Shown here: piece after piece, positions 41,756 through 50,451 of the stretch
How the letters are laid out: each line of letters opens with the position of its first letter
Numbering within the stretch: the first letter of the stretch is position 1
Source: Albimonas sp041685625
GTDB taxonomy: Bacteria > Pseudomonadota > Alphaproteobacteria > Rhodobacterales > Rhodobacteraceae
Reading direction: 5' to 3'
Length of the DNA stretch: 64,000 bases
Assembly (NCBI GenBank): GCA_041685625.1
Contig: JAWLFJ010000003.1
Span: forward strand, 1-64,000
Translations under genes and position numbers: made by a program
The notes under the pieces: generated by a model
What the model was told of the DNA's origin: nothing
The model's input: the letters and a program-made list of their open reading frames with translations, nothing else
Database searches by the model: none

Positions 41756-43465
41756 TCAGGCCGCGCCGAGCAGGTCCATCCGCGGCATCAGCTTCAGCAG
41801 GTGCTTGGTGTAGTCGTGCTCCGGCGCCTCGAACAGGCGCTCGGTCGGCGCGATCTCGCAGATCCGGCCGTGCCGCATCACCGCGACCCGGTCGCACACC
41901 TGCCGGATCACCGGCAGGTCGTGGCTGATGAACAGCATCGTCAGCCCCAGCTCGTCCTGCAGATCCCGCAGCAGGTTCAGGATCGTCGCCTGCACCGAGA
42001 CGTCGAGCGCCGAGGTCGGCTCGTCGCAGATCAGGATCCGCGGGCGGCTCGCCAGCGCCCGCGCGATGGAGATGCGCTGGCGCTGTCCGCCGGAGAACTC
42101 GTGCGGATAGCGCAGCGCCGCCTCCGCCCCGAGGCCCACATGATCCAGCAGGTCGCCGACGATGCGCCGCACGTCGGCCTCGTCCTCGGCCAGCCGGAAG
42201 AAGCGGATCGGCTCCGCCACGATCTCGAGCACCTTCATCCGGGCGTTGAGGCTCGAATACGGATCCTGGAAGATCATCTGCAGCGCCCGCCGCGCCGCCT
42301 TCGCCTTCGGGTCCTTCGGAACCGAACTCACGTCCTGCCCCATCAGCCGCACCACGCCCGAATCCGGCCGGTAGAGGCCCGCGATGATCCGCGCCACGGT
42401 CGACTTGCCGGAGCCGGACTCGCCCACGAGGCCGAAGCTCTCGCCCTCCCGGATGTCGAAGGAGACGTCGTCGACCGCCTTCAGGTACTTCCGGTTCCGC
42501 GGCAGGATCGCCCGCTGCAGCGTGAAGGAGAGGTCGAGCCCCGCCACCGACACCGCCGGGCCCGTCGCCGCCGCCTGCCGCACCACCGCGCCCAGCCAGT
42601 GCGTGCGCACGTCGATGCGCCTGAAGGGCTTCGCGCCGCCCTCGATGTAGTCGACCGAGGCGAAGCGCTCCAGCCGCCGGTCGGGCCGCGGCACCGCCGC
42701 GATGAGGCTCTTGGTGTATTCGTGCCGCGGCGCGCCGAGCACCTGCGCCACATCCCCCGTCTCCACCACCTCGCCCCGATACATCACGCAGACCCGGTCC
42801 GCGATCTCCGCGATCACTCCGATGTCGTGGGTCACGATGATCACGCCGAGGTTGCGCTCCTTGCAGAGCCGCCGGATCAGGTCGAGGATCTGCGCCTGGA
42901 TGCTGACGTCGAGCGCCGTGGTCGGCTCGTCCGCCAGCAGAAGATCCGGCTCCCCCGCGAGGGCGAGCGCGATCACCACCCGCTGGCGCATTCCGCCGGA
43001 GAACTGGTGCGGATAGGCCCGCAGCCGCGCCTCCGGCTCGGTGATGCCGACCTGCTCCAGAAGCTCGCGCGCCCGCGCCTGCGCCCGCTCCTCGTCGAAG
43101 CCGAGGCATTTGCGGATCGTCTCGACCAGCTGCTCGCCCACGGTCAGCAGCGGGTTCAGCGAGGTCTGCGGATCCTGGAAGATCATCCCGATCCGGTCGC
43201 CCCGGATGCGCCGCATCTCGTCCTCGCTCCGCCCCCGAAGGCTCTCGCCCTGGAAGCGGATCTCCCCGGCGGCGACGCGGCCCGGGGGCTCCAGCAGGTC
43301 GATGATCGCGTTGCCGATGGTGGACTTACCGGCGCCGGATTCGCCCACCAGCCCCAGCACCTCGCCGCGCTCGACGCTCAGGCTGACGCCCCGCGCCGCC
43401 TTCACCACGCCCCGGCGCGTCGGAAACTCGACGTCGAGGCCTTCGATCTCCAGAAGCTCGCTCAT
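41756..43465 (-). CDS. Fused double ATPase of a peptide ABC importer
   Basis: A 569-residue protein fusing two ABC ATPases, equivalent to DppD and DppF. Domain one (about 1-260) has Walker A GESGAGKST, signature FSGGMRQR and Walker B LLLADEP. Domain two (about 290-560) has GESGSGKST, FSGGQRQR and ILICDEP. The Tyr-rich oligopeptide/dipeptide C-terminal extensions (EYTKSLI, DYTKHLL) follow each domain. It powers uptake with the two permeases and the binding protein encoded upstream. An 88-base gap holding a strong repeated hairpin separates it from the permease gene. Confidence 0.94.
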   Translation of the reverse strand: MSELLEIEGLDVEFPTRRGVVKAARGVSLSVERGEVLGLVGESGAGKSTIGNAIIDLLEPPGRVAAGEIRFQGESLRGRSEDEMRRIRGDRIGMIFQDPQTSLNPLLTVGEQLVETIRKCLGFDEERAQARARELLEQVGITEPEARLRAYPHQFSGGMRQRVVIALALAGEPDLLLADEPTTALDVSIQAQILDLIRRLCKERNLGVIIVTHDIGVIAEIADRVCVMYRGEVVETGDVAQVLGAPRHEYTKSLIAAVPRPDRRLERFASVDYIEGGAKPFRRIDVRTHWLGAVVRQAAATGPAVSVAGLDLSFTLQRAILPRNRKYLKAVDDVSFDIREGESFGLVGESGSGKSTVARIIAGLYRPDSGVVRLMGQDVSSVPKDPKAKAARRALQMIFQDPYSSLNARMKVLEIVAEPIRFFRLAEDEADVRRIVGDLLDHVGLGAEAALRYPHEFSGGQRQRISIARALASRPRILICDEPTSALDVSVQATILNLLRDLQDELGLTMLFISHDLPVIRQVCDRVAVMRHGRICEIAPTERLFEAPEHDYTKHLLKLMPRMDLLGAA

Positions 43466-43490
43466 CCGGCATGGTTCCTGAAAAGGGGAG

Positions 43491-43552
43491 GCGCAGGCTG
43501 GCGGGCGGGCCGGCGCCGCGCAGCGGCGCTCGGGGCGTCCGACGGCCCGCCC
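43491..43552. repeat. Dispersed 50-base repeat, copy 1, forming a nested hairpin
   Basis: Bases 43491-43540 are identical to 54399-54448. Within and around it GGGCGGGCCG (43503-43512) pairs with CGGCCCGCCC (43543-43552), and inside that GCGCCG pairs with CGGCGC around CGCAG. It sits inside an ABC-transporter operon, just after the dppC-like stop. It may act as an attenuator, mRNA-processing site or a mobile palindromic repeat. Confidence 0.75.
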
Positions 43553-43553
43553 C

Positions 43554-44570
43554 TCACCGCAGCTTCGGGTTCAGCGCGTCGCGCATCCAGTCGCCCAGAA
43601 GGTTCACCGCGAAGACCAGCACCACGAGCGCGATCGCCGGGAAGAAGGTGATCCACCAGAGGCCCGAGAAGAGGTACTCGTTGCCCACCCGGATCAGCGT
43701 GCCCAGAGACGGCGTCGTCGGCGGGATCCCCTGCCCGAGGAAGCTCAGCGTCGCCTCCGCTATGATCGCCAGCGCCAGCCCGATCGTCGCCAGAACCAGC
43801 ACCGGGCGCAGCACGTTGGGCAGCACGTGACGCAGCATGATCAGCCAGGAGGGCAGCCCGATCACCCGCGCCGCGAGGACGTATTCCTTCTGGCTCTCCA
43901 CCAGCGTCGCGCCGCGCACCACGCGCGCGAACTGCGGCCAGTCGGTCAGCCCGATCGCCACGATCACCACGTAGATCGCGAGTTCGTCCCGGCTCTCGGG
44001 CGGCAGCATGGTCCGCGCGATGCCGTTGATCAGGATGGCCAGCAGAAGCCCCGGGATGGTCAGCTGCACGTCCGCGACGCGCATGATCAGCGCGTCGACC
44101 GCGCCGCCGAGATACCCCGCCACCACCCCGACCATGACGCCGAGCGTCATGCCGAGGAACACCGCCGCCAGCCCCACGATGATGCTCAGCCGCCCCCCGT
44201 AGAGGATGGTCGAGAGCATGTCGCGCCCCTGGTTGTCGGTGCCGAGCAGGTATTCCGTCCGCCCCCCCTCGATCCAGGCCGGCGGCAGCTTGCCGTCCCA
44301 GAGGCTGATCTGAGACGAATCGAAGGGATCGAACGGCGCGATGATCGGCGCCGCGAAGCAGGCGAGGATGCTCAGGATCGTCACCGCCGCCGCGACCATG
44401 GCGGTGGGCGAGCGGATGAAGCTGTAGAGGACGTCGCTGTCCGCCGTGCGCCGCCAGAAGCCCGGCGGCGGCGGCTGGCCGACGTCGTCGGGTCGCGGGC
44501 GCAGGTCCGCGTCCGGGCGGATCGGATGCGCGGGCTCGCCCTTGGGGCGGTCGTGGGCCGCGTCGGTCAT
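43554..44570 (-). CDS. Peptide ABC transporter permease (DppC/OppC type)
   Basis: A 338-residue inner-membrane permease. A proline-rich cytoplasmic N-terminus is followed by the OppC-type first helix (MVAAAVTILSILACFAAPIIA), the TEYLLGTDNQGRDMLS motif and the binding-protein-dependent transport loop with EYVLAARVIGLPSW near residue 245 (EAA loop). Six membrane spans. It overlaps none but follows the DppB-like gene by 11 bases. Confidence 0.93.
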   Translation of the reverse strand: MTDAAHDRPKGEPAHPIRPDADLRPRPDDVGQPPPPGFWRRTADSDVLYSFIRSPTAMVAAAVTILSILACFAAPIIAPFDPFDSSQISLWDGKLPPAWIEGGRTEYLLGTDNQGRDMLSTILYGGRLSIIVGLAAVFLGMTLGVMVGVVAGYLGGAVDALIMRVADVQLTIPGLLLAILINGIARTMLPPESRDELAIYVVIVAIGLTDWPQFARVVRGATLVESQKEYVLAARVIGLPSWLIMLRHVLPNVLRPVLVLATIGLALAIIAEATLSFLGQGIPPTTPSLGTLIRVGNEYLFSGLWWITFFPAIALVVLVFAVNLLGDWMRDALNPKLR

Positions 44571-44581
44571 GGCGTCCCTCC

Positions 44582-45553
44582 TCAGGCGGTCCCGATGCGG
44601 ATGCGCGGGTCGATGGCGACATAGAGGATGTCGACCAGCAGGTTGATCGTGACGAACAGCAGCGCGACGAAGACGAGGTAGGCCGACATGATCGGCACGT
44701 CGACGAAGTCCACCGCCTGGATGAACATCAGCCCGGTGCCCGGCCACTGGAACACCGTCTCGGTGATCACCGAGAAGGCGATGAGGTTGCCGATGTTCAG
44801 CCCGATGATGGTGACCACCGGCACCAGCGTGTTCTTCAGGGCGTGCCCGAAATTGATCGTCCGCTCGCCGAGGCCGCGGGCCCGCGCGAACTTGATGAAG
44901 TCGGTGCGCATCACCTCGAGCATCTCGGCACGCACCAGGCGCAGGATCATCGTCGCCTGGAACAGGCTCAGCGTGATCGCCGGCAGGATGATCGAGGACC
45001 AGCCGTCCGCCGTCAGCAGCGAGGTCGACCACCAGCCGAGGTCGACCGTCCCGCCCCGGCCCGAACTCGGCAGCCAGCGCAGGTTGACCGCGAAGACGTA
45101 GATCAGCCCGATGCCGATGATGAAGGTGGGCAGACTGACCCCCACCAGCGAGCCCGAGAGCAGGACGCGACTGAGCCAGCTGTCGCGCCGTATCCCCGTA
45201 TAGACCCCGGCCGCGATGCCGAAGCCCATGGCGATGATCGCGCTGACGAAGACCAGCTCCAGCGTCGCCGGCAGCCGATCGAGGATCAGCTCGTCCACCG
45301 GGCGCCTGATCCGGTAGCTGAGCCCGAAGTCGCCCTGCACCATGTTGCCGACGAAGCGGCCGTACTGCGTGACGATCGAATCGTTCAGCCCCAGCGCCTC
45401 GCGGATCTGCTCGCGCCGCTCGCGCGTCGCGTCCTGCCCGACCATGTTGCCGACCGGATCGCCGACGAAGTTGAACAGCGAAAAGGAGACGGCCGAGACC
45501 ACGGCCATCACGATCAGCGACTGCATCAGGCGTCGGCCAATGAATCCCAGCAT
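44582..45553 (-). CDS. Peptide ABC transporter permease (DppB/OppB type)
   Basis: A 323-residue inner-membrane permease with six spans, beginning MLGFIGRRLMQSLIVM as OppB/DppB proteins do. The EAA loop region reads DFIKFARARGLGERT near residue 215, and the end has the DPRIRIG tail typical of this family. It forms the translocation pore with the DppC-type subunit. Confidence 0.93.
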   Translation of the reverse strand: MLGFIGRRLMQSLIVMAVVSAVSFSLFNFVGDPVGNMVGQDATRERREQIREALGLNDSIVTQYGRFVGNMVQGDFGLSYRIRRPVDELILDRLPATLELVFVSAIIAMGFGIAAGVYTGIRRDSWLSRVLLSGSLVGVSLPTFIIGIGLIYVFAVNLRWLPSSGRGGTVDLGWWSTSLLTADGWSSIILPAITLSLFQATMILRLVRAEMLEVMRTDFIKFARARGLGERTINFGHALKNTLVPVVTIIGLNIGNLIAFSVITETVFQWPGTGLMFIQAVDFVDVPIMSAYLVFVALLFVTINLLVDILYVAIDPRIRIGTA

Positions 45554-45694
45554 GGGGCGCGCTCCCGGTCGGGGGGTCGGGCGGCCGGTCCGAATCGTCG
45601 TGATCGAACCGATTCGGCCGCGCCCAGGCTTCAATCGCGAAGCGGGCGCGGCCGCAAGGGCCGACGCCGGGTCAGGCCCGGCGCCGGCGCGTCG

Positions 45695-47257
45695 TCACTC
45701 GCTCATGACGATGAAGCGCGGCCGCAGCGAGTCGTCCGCGGCGATCGGCTCGTCCACCTTGTCGGTCATGGCGTGGGCGATGACCTGGTGGTGGATCGGC
45801 ACGTAGGGCATCTCCGCCTTCACGATTTCCCAGGCCTCGAGGATCAGCTCGGTGCGCTTCTCCATGTCGGTCTCGGTCTCGATCAGGTCGGTGATCTCGT
45901 TCACGCGCTCGTTGTCGTAGCCGGTGGCGTTCCACGACCCCTCGCCGTCGACGAGGTAGGAGAACACGTAATGGCTGTCGAGCGTCGGCACGCCCCAGCC
46001 CAGCATGTAGAAGTCCGACGTCCGGTTCTGGATCTTCGGGAAGTGCTGGGCCTTGGGCACCGCCTCCAGGTTCACGTCGACGCCGATCCGCGCCAGCATC
46101 GCCACCGCCGCTTGACAGATGTTCTCGTCGTTGTTGTAGCGGTTGTTCGGGCAGTCCAGCTGCACCGAGAAGCCTTCGGGATAGCCCGCGTCGGCCAGCA
46201 GCGCGATCGCCCGGTCGGGATCGAACGGATACGGCGCGTCGTTCTCGGGCGTGTTGCCGAGCACGCCCGGCGACGTGATCATGCCCGTCGGGAACGACAG
46301 CCCCTCCATCACGACGCGCTGGATCGCCTCCTTGTCGATGGCGAGATTGATCGCCTCGCGCACCCGCTGGTCCTTGAACGGGTTACCCTCGACCGAGGAG
46401 GACCGCAGCTGGTCGACGCCCTGATCCATGCCGAAGAAGATCGAGCGGACCTGCGCCACCGTCCGGACCTCCAGCCCGTCGGCCGCCTCGATCCGCGTCA
46501 GGTCCTGCAGCGGCGGGTCGAGCACGAGGTCGACCTCGCCCGAAAGCAGCGCCGCGACCCGCGTCGAGGCGTTGGAGATCGGGCGGTACTCGATACGCTC
46601 GATGTTGCCCGGATGCGTGTCCCAGCCCCACCAGTCGGCGTTGCGGCTCATCACCGTCAGCTCGTCCGGCGCCCGCTCCTCGAGCACGTAGGGGCCGGTG
46701 CCGTTGGCGTTGCGGACCGAATGGGTCTCCTCGTCGGCGGCGAAGTCCTGCGGCTCGAGGACGTCGTTGGCCTCCGACCAGGTCTTGTCCATGATGAAGA
46801 CGGAGGTGAGCTGGTTCGGCAGGATCGGATTCGACCCGTCCGTGCGCAGGATCACCGTGTGGTCGTCCACGATCTCCACCTCGGTGACGGAGGCGACCTG
46901 CTCCTTCCAGTCCGAGCTCGGCGCCTTGGCCCGCTCGAAGCTGAAGGCCACGTCCTCGGCCGTGAACTCGGATCCGTCGTGGAAGGTCACGCCCTGGCGG
47001 AGCGTGAACTCCCAGCCTCCGTCGACCACCTTCCACTCGGTCGCGAGCTCGGGCACCAGGTTCAGCTCCGGATCGCGGCTGACCAGGCTCTCGTAGATCT
47101 GGCCCGTCATGGCGATCGTCGGGCCTTCGTTCTGGCTGTGCGGATCCATGGTCAGGGCGTCGCCCTGGCTGGTCCATCGGAAGGTCTGCGCGGAGGCCGG
47201 GACGGCCAGCATCGCCAATACGGCGAAGGAGGCGCCCCAGCGGGCTGCGATGTTCAT
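45695..47257 (-). CDS. Peptide ABC transporter substrate-binding protein
   Basis: A 520-residue SBP family 5 protein. The signal peptide (FAVLAMLAVPASAQ, cleavage after AxA near residue 23) exports it to the periplasm. Signatures are ELATEWKVVDGGWEFTLRQGV, FHDGSEFTAEDVAFSFERAK and the C-terminal IHHQV region. It likely binds dipeptides, oligopeptides or related compounds such as opines. A consensus AGGAGAGG ribosome-binding site precedes the ATG. First gene of the operon sbp-permeases-ATPase. Confidence 0.94.
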   Translation of the reverse strand: MNIAARWGASFAVLAMLAVPASAQTFRWTSQGDALTMDPHSQNEGPTIAMTGQIYESLVSRDPELNLVPELATEWKVVDGGWEFTLRQGVTFHDGSEFTAEDVAFSFERAKAPSSDWKEQVASVTEVEIVDDHTVILRTDGSNPILPNQLTSVFIMDKTWSEANDVLEPQDFAADEETHSVRNANGTGPYVLEERAPDELTVMSRNADWWGWDTHPGNIERIEYRPISNASTRVAALLSGEVDLVLDPPLQDLTRIEAADGLEVRTVAQVRSIFFGMDQGVDQLRSSSVEGNPFKDQRVREAINLAIDKEAIQRVVMEGLSFPTGMITSPGVLGNTPENDAPYPFDPDRAIALLADAGYPEGFSVQLDCPNNRYNNDENICQAAVAMLARIGVDVNLEAVPKAQHFPKIQNRTSDFYMLGWGVPTLDSHYVFSYLVDGEGSWNATGYDNERVNEITDLIETETDMEKRTELILEAWEIVKAEMPYVPIHHQVIAHAMTDKVDEPIAADDSLRPRFIVMSE

Positions 47258-47444
47258 GAAAACCTCTCCTGTTCGGTCTGCGTCCAGGGGATCGGCCCGA
47301 AGGCCGGCCCACGGCGCCGGGCTTCCCGCCCGGTCGAACCATGTCGACGGTAGCGCCAAGCGTCCGCGCTAAACAAGGGCCGAAGAATGGGCGCCCACCT
47401 CGATAGGGCCCGTTCGGAAGGCGCCCTTACGGTCTTCGGACCGG

Positions 47445-47945
47445 TCAGGGCGCCTCGCCGGCAGGCGCCGCGCGTCCCGCCATCGCGGTCAGCGCCTCCG
47501 CGAAGCGCCGCGCCTCGGCCTCGAACGCGCCGGACTTCAGGTCGGCCTCGGTGACCCGGCACGTCGCGGAGGGCCCGCGGCCCACCGCGTCGGAGAGCTT
47601 GCCAAGCGCCCGCTCGCCCCCGGCGCCGCCCAAGGTGCAGAACGCCGCCCAAGGCGCGCGCCGTCCCTCGAGCCGCGCCGCGAAGGCCCGCGCCGCAGGC
47701 GTCGGCGCGGCGGCCCAGACCGGCGTGCCCACCGCCACCACGTCGAACGCCGCCGGATCGACCTCCGGCCCCGCCAGCGGCGGCTTGCGCCCGGTCAGCG
47801 TGTCCAGCAGCGTCGCCGGCACGCCGCGCGGGCCGTCCGCCTCGCGGATCTCGGCGATCTCGCCGTCGCAGGCCGCCGCCACCGCCTCGGCGAAGCGACG
47901 GGTGTTGCCGGTTCGGGAATGATGGACGATCAGGATGCGTGCCAT
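47445..47945 (-). CDS. Flavodoxin-like protein
   Basis: A 166-residue flavodoxin-fold protein. FMN phosphate loop: HHSRTGNTRRFAEAVA near residues 8-23; the VVAVGTPVWAAAPTP and TLGGAGG loops correspond to the isoalloxazine-binding regions. It could be an NAD(P)H:quinone-type or electron-transfer flavodoxin. The ATG at 47945 opens into the first strand (MARILIVHHS). No redox partner is adjacent. Confidence 0.85.
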   Translation of the reverse strand: MARILIVHHSRTGNTRRFAEAVAAACDGEIAEIREADGPRGVPATLLDTLTGRKPPLAGPEVDPAAFDVVAVGTPVWAAAPTPAARAFAARLEGRRAPWAAFCTLGGAGGERALGKLSDAVGRGPSATCRVTEADLKSGAFEAEARRFAEALTAMAGRAAPAGEAP

Positions 47946-48001
47946 GCCGTGCAGACTGAAGGCTTCGCGCGTCGCCCGCATTGACCCGGATCAATGAGCC
48001 G

Positions 48002-48802
48002 TCATTCGCCCGGCTCGCGCTCGCGCGCCTCCAGCCGCGCCTCGATCGCCCGCAGCCGCGCCAGCACCTCGTCGCGATAGGCGTCGGTGCGCTCCACGTC
48101 CTCGGCGTGATGCGCGTCCTGCATCGAGTTCACGATCAGCCCGACCAGCAGGTTCACCACCGCGAAGGTGGTGACGATGATGAACGGCACGAAGAAGGCC
48201 CAGGCCCAGGGATGCACCTGCATCACCGGGCGCACGATGCCCATGCTCCAGCTCTCCAGCGTCATGATCTGGAACAGCGAATAGGCGGAGGCGCCGAGCG
48301 AGCCGAACCAGTCCGGAAAGGCCGCCCCGAAGAGCTGCGTCGCCATCACCGCGCCGATGTAGAAGATGATCCCCATCAGCAGGAACACGCTCGCCATGCC
48401 GGGCACCGCGTCGATGAAGCCCTCGACCACCCGGCGCAGCCGGGGCGCGACGCTGACCACCCGCATCAACCGCAGCACCCGCGCCGCGCGCAGCACCGAG
48501 AAGGCGCCCGAGGCCGGCAGCAGCGCCACCCCCACCACCACCACGTCGAAGAGGTTCCAGCCCGAGGTCGGAAACCGCCGCCCCTGCGCCAGCGCCTTCA
48601 GCAGGATCTCGCCCACGAAGAAGGCGAGGCAGGCGGCGTCCAGCGCCGCCAGCACCTCCCCCGCCACCGCCCGCGCCCGCGCGGACGTCTCCAGCCCCAG
48701 CACGGCGGCGTTGAGCAGGATGACGCCCATGATCACGCCGCGCACGCGAGGCGTCTCGAGCCAGCGCTCGAGGCGGCGTCGGGCGTCGTCGGCCAAGGGC
48801 AT
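48002..48802 (-). CDS. Bacterial voltage-gated sodium channel (NaChBac family)
   Basis: A 266-residue six-helix channel subunit that should assemble as a tetramer in the inner membrane. S4 carries four arginines at three-residue spacing (Arg105, 108, 111, 114; VLRAARVLRLMR). The pore has the hallmark sodium selectivity filter TLESWSM (residues 181-187). S6 (FIIVTTFAVVNLLVGLIVNSM) has the conserved Asn. A C-terminal charged coiled-coil (EVLARLRAIEARLEARERE) is the usual tetramerisation stalk. Possible roles include motility, chemotaxis or pH response, as in other marine or alkaliphilic bacteria; nothing nearby decides it. Confidence 0.93.
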   Translation of the reverse strand: MPLADDARRRLERWLETPRVRGVIMGVILLNAAVLGLETSARARAVAGEVLAALDAACLAFFVGEILLKALAQGRRFPTSGWNLFDVVVVGVALLPASGAFSVLRAARVLRLMRVVSVAPRLRRVVEGFIDAVPGMASVFLLMGIIFYIGAVMATQLFGAAFPDWFGSLGASAYSLFQIMTLESWSMGIVRPVMQVHPWAWAFFVPFIIVTTFAVVNLLVGLIVNSMQDAHHAEDVERTDAYRDEVLARLRAIEARLEAREREPGE

Positions 48803-48836
48803 GGGGCGGGTTCCTTCCGGCGGGGGACCGGCCCGT

Positions 48837-48865
48837 CACATGGACGCGCCCGCCGCCGCCGACAA
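48837..48865 (-). promoter_or_regulatory. Candidate promoter of the sodium channel gene
   Basis: Minus strand TTGTCG, 17 bases, then CATGTG, about 35 bases before the channel start, which has a GGAAGGA ribosome-binding site. The -10 box is weak. Confidence 0.35.
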
Positions 48866-48870
48866 GCGTC

Positions 48871-49221
48871 TCAGCGCCCCTGCACCCCCGTGACCTCGTA
48901 GAGGGCGTGGCTCCGGTTCGAGGTGTGCGGACGCACCTCGGAAGGCCAGCGCCCCTTCTCGACCGCCGCCGCCCAGCCCTCGCCCGCCAGCACGTCGGGC
49001 GAATCGAGCTCGTAGATCGCCGTCCACCGGGGCGAGGCCGCCGGGCTCTCCTTGCGCTCGCCCCCGATCGTCACCGTCAGCGGGACCGAGCGCGCGCGCG
49101 TCACCTGCCGCACCCCCGGCACCTCCAGCAGATACGGCACGTGCTCGGTGTCGTAGACCTCGTTGAAGAGGTCCTCCTTCTCCGGCGCCACGTCCATCGA
49201 CACCACGAAGATCCAGCTCAT
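48871..49221 (-). CDS. Small dimeric alpha-beta-barrel-like protein, hypothetical
   Basis: A 116-residue protein (MSWIFVVSMDVAPEKEDLFNEVYDTEHVPYLL) whose opening strand, helix and HVP pattern resemble ferredoxin-fold dimeric alpha-beta barrels such as EthD or DUF4286 proteins. No catalytic residues are obvious. It is 10 bases downstream of the DapA-family gene and very likely cotranscribed with it, so may act on the same substrate. No closer family recognised. Confidence 0.7.
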   Translation of the reverse strand: MSWIFVVSMDVAPEKEDLFNEVYDTEHVPYLLEVPGVRQVTRARSVPLTVTIGGERKESPAASPRWTAIYELDSPDVLAGEGWAAAVEKGRWPSEVRPHTSNRSHALYEVTGVQGR

Positions 49222-49231
49222 GCGTCGCTCC

Positions 49232-50113
49232 TCACCCTATCCCGAGCGGCGCGAGCGCCGCGCGCACCGCCGCCTTCTGCTCCTCCGTCGCCGGCGAGGT
49301 CGGCCGGCGCGGGCGCCCCGACGGCACGCCCTGAAGCTCCTGCGCGTATTTCACGAGGCTCGGCATGTTGTCCTGCCCGATGGCGTCCCAGACCGGCATC
49401 AGCGTCTCGTGCAGCGCGAGGCCGGTCTCCATGTCGCCCTTCTCCGCCGCGTCCCAGAGCTCGACCGAGGCGTGCGGCGCCGCCGTCAGGATCGCCGCGA
49501 TCGAGCCCCGCGCCCCCAGCAGATACGAAGGCCAGAGCAGCGCGTCGACGGCCGAGAAGATCAGGTTGCGCGGGTCCGCCCGGCGCATAAGGTCGGCGAA
49601 GAGCTTCATGTCCCCGGCGCTCTGCTTGACGCCGACGACGCCCGGCACCTCCTCCATGATCCTGAGCAGGAGGTCCGGCGAGAGATAGCACCACGGCACC
49701 ACGTTGTAGATCAGGATCGGCAGTCCCGCCGCCGCGTGAACCTCCTCGAAATGGCGCACCATCGCGTCGTCGTCCGGGCGGAACAGGTAGTGCGGCGGCG
49801 TGATCTGCAGCGCCGCGACGCCGAGCCCCGCGACCAGCTCCCCCCGCGCCGCCGTCTCGCGCGTCGAGTTGGAGACGATCCCCACCACCACCGGCACGCG
49901 CCCGTCGACGGCGTCGACCGTCTCCTCGAGCAGCGTCAGGTGCTCCTCGCGGTCGAGCGCGTGCCCCTCGCCGGTGGAGCCGCCCGCCGCGAGCCCGTCG
50001 ACGCCGGCGCCGATCAGCCAGTCCACCTGCCCGCCCACCGCCGCGAAGTCGATGGAATCGTCCTCGTCGAAGGGCGTGGTGAAGGGGGCGATCACCCCTT
50101 TCAGCTCGTCCAT
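49232..50113 (-). CDS. DapA/N-acetylneuraminate lyase family aldolase
   Basis: A 293-residue class I aldolase TIM barrel. The Schiff-base Lys is in VVGVKQSAGD (near residue 165) and the catalytic Tyr in IYNVVPW (near residue 136); GGSTGEGHAL is the carboxylate-binding loop in the usual GTTGE position. The loop sequences differ from dihydrodipicolinate synthase itself, so it is more probably a 2-keto-acid aldolase or dehydratase in catabolism. Start supported by GGGGAGGA. Forms a unit with the small gene downstream. Confidence 0.88.
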   Translation of the reverse strand: MDELKGVIAPFTTPFDEDDSIDFAAVGGQVDWLIGAGVDGLAAGGSTGEGHALDREEHLTLLEETVDAVDGRVPVVVGIVSNSTRETAARGELVAGLGVAALQITPPHYLFRPDDDAMVRHFEEVHAAAGLPILIYNVVPWCYLSPDLLLRIMEEVPGVVGVKQSAGDMKLFADLMRRADPRNLIFSAVDALLWPSYLLGARGSIAAILTAAPHASVELWDAAEKGDMETGLALHETLMPVWDAIGQDNMPSLVKYAQELQGVPSGRPRRPTSPATEEQKAAVRAALAPLGIG

Positions 50114-50220
50114 CGCACGTCCTCCCCTGCCTGCGGCGTCTCCAGCGCCGGACCCGGCGTCACCTCGCCATGCGCGGCGGCCCTTGGCAACCCGCGCGAA
50201 GGGCGCCAAACCCCCGCGCC

Positions 50221-50451
50221 ATGCTCACCGAAGCCCTCACCGGCCTCCTACTCGGCGCCGCCGCCGCCGCGTTCTTCCTCGGCCTCGTCGCCACGGGGAT
50301 CGAGCGGCTGAACCAAGGCCTCGTCTCCAGCCTCGGCTTCCTCGGGCTGATCGCCGCCTGCCTCTGGCTCGACGGCTGGATCCTCACCGCGATCCCCGGC
50401 TTCGCCCTCGCCGTCGCCCTTTGGAGCGTCCTGCGTCACCGCCTGCCCTGA
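50221..50451 (+). CDS. Small two-helix membrane protein, hypothetical
   Basis: A 76-residue protein with a first helix at about residues 4-27 (TGLLLGAAAAAFFLGLVATG), a short loop, and hydrophobic segments from 35 to 68 (SLGFLGLIAACLWLDGW, AIPGFALAVALW), ending in a basic HR. The ATG is 13 bases after CCAAAC and lacks a Shine-Dalgarno sequence. Codon usage and hydrophobic periodicity support a real gene. Its end overlaps the convergent glycosyltransferase by 16 bases. Function unknown. Confidence 0.6.
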   Translation: MLTEALTGLLLGAAAAAFFLGLVATGIERLNQGLVSSLGFLGLIAACLWLDGWILTAIPGFALAVALWSVLRHRLP

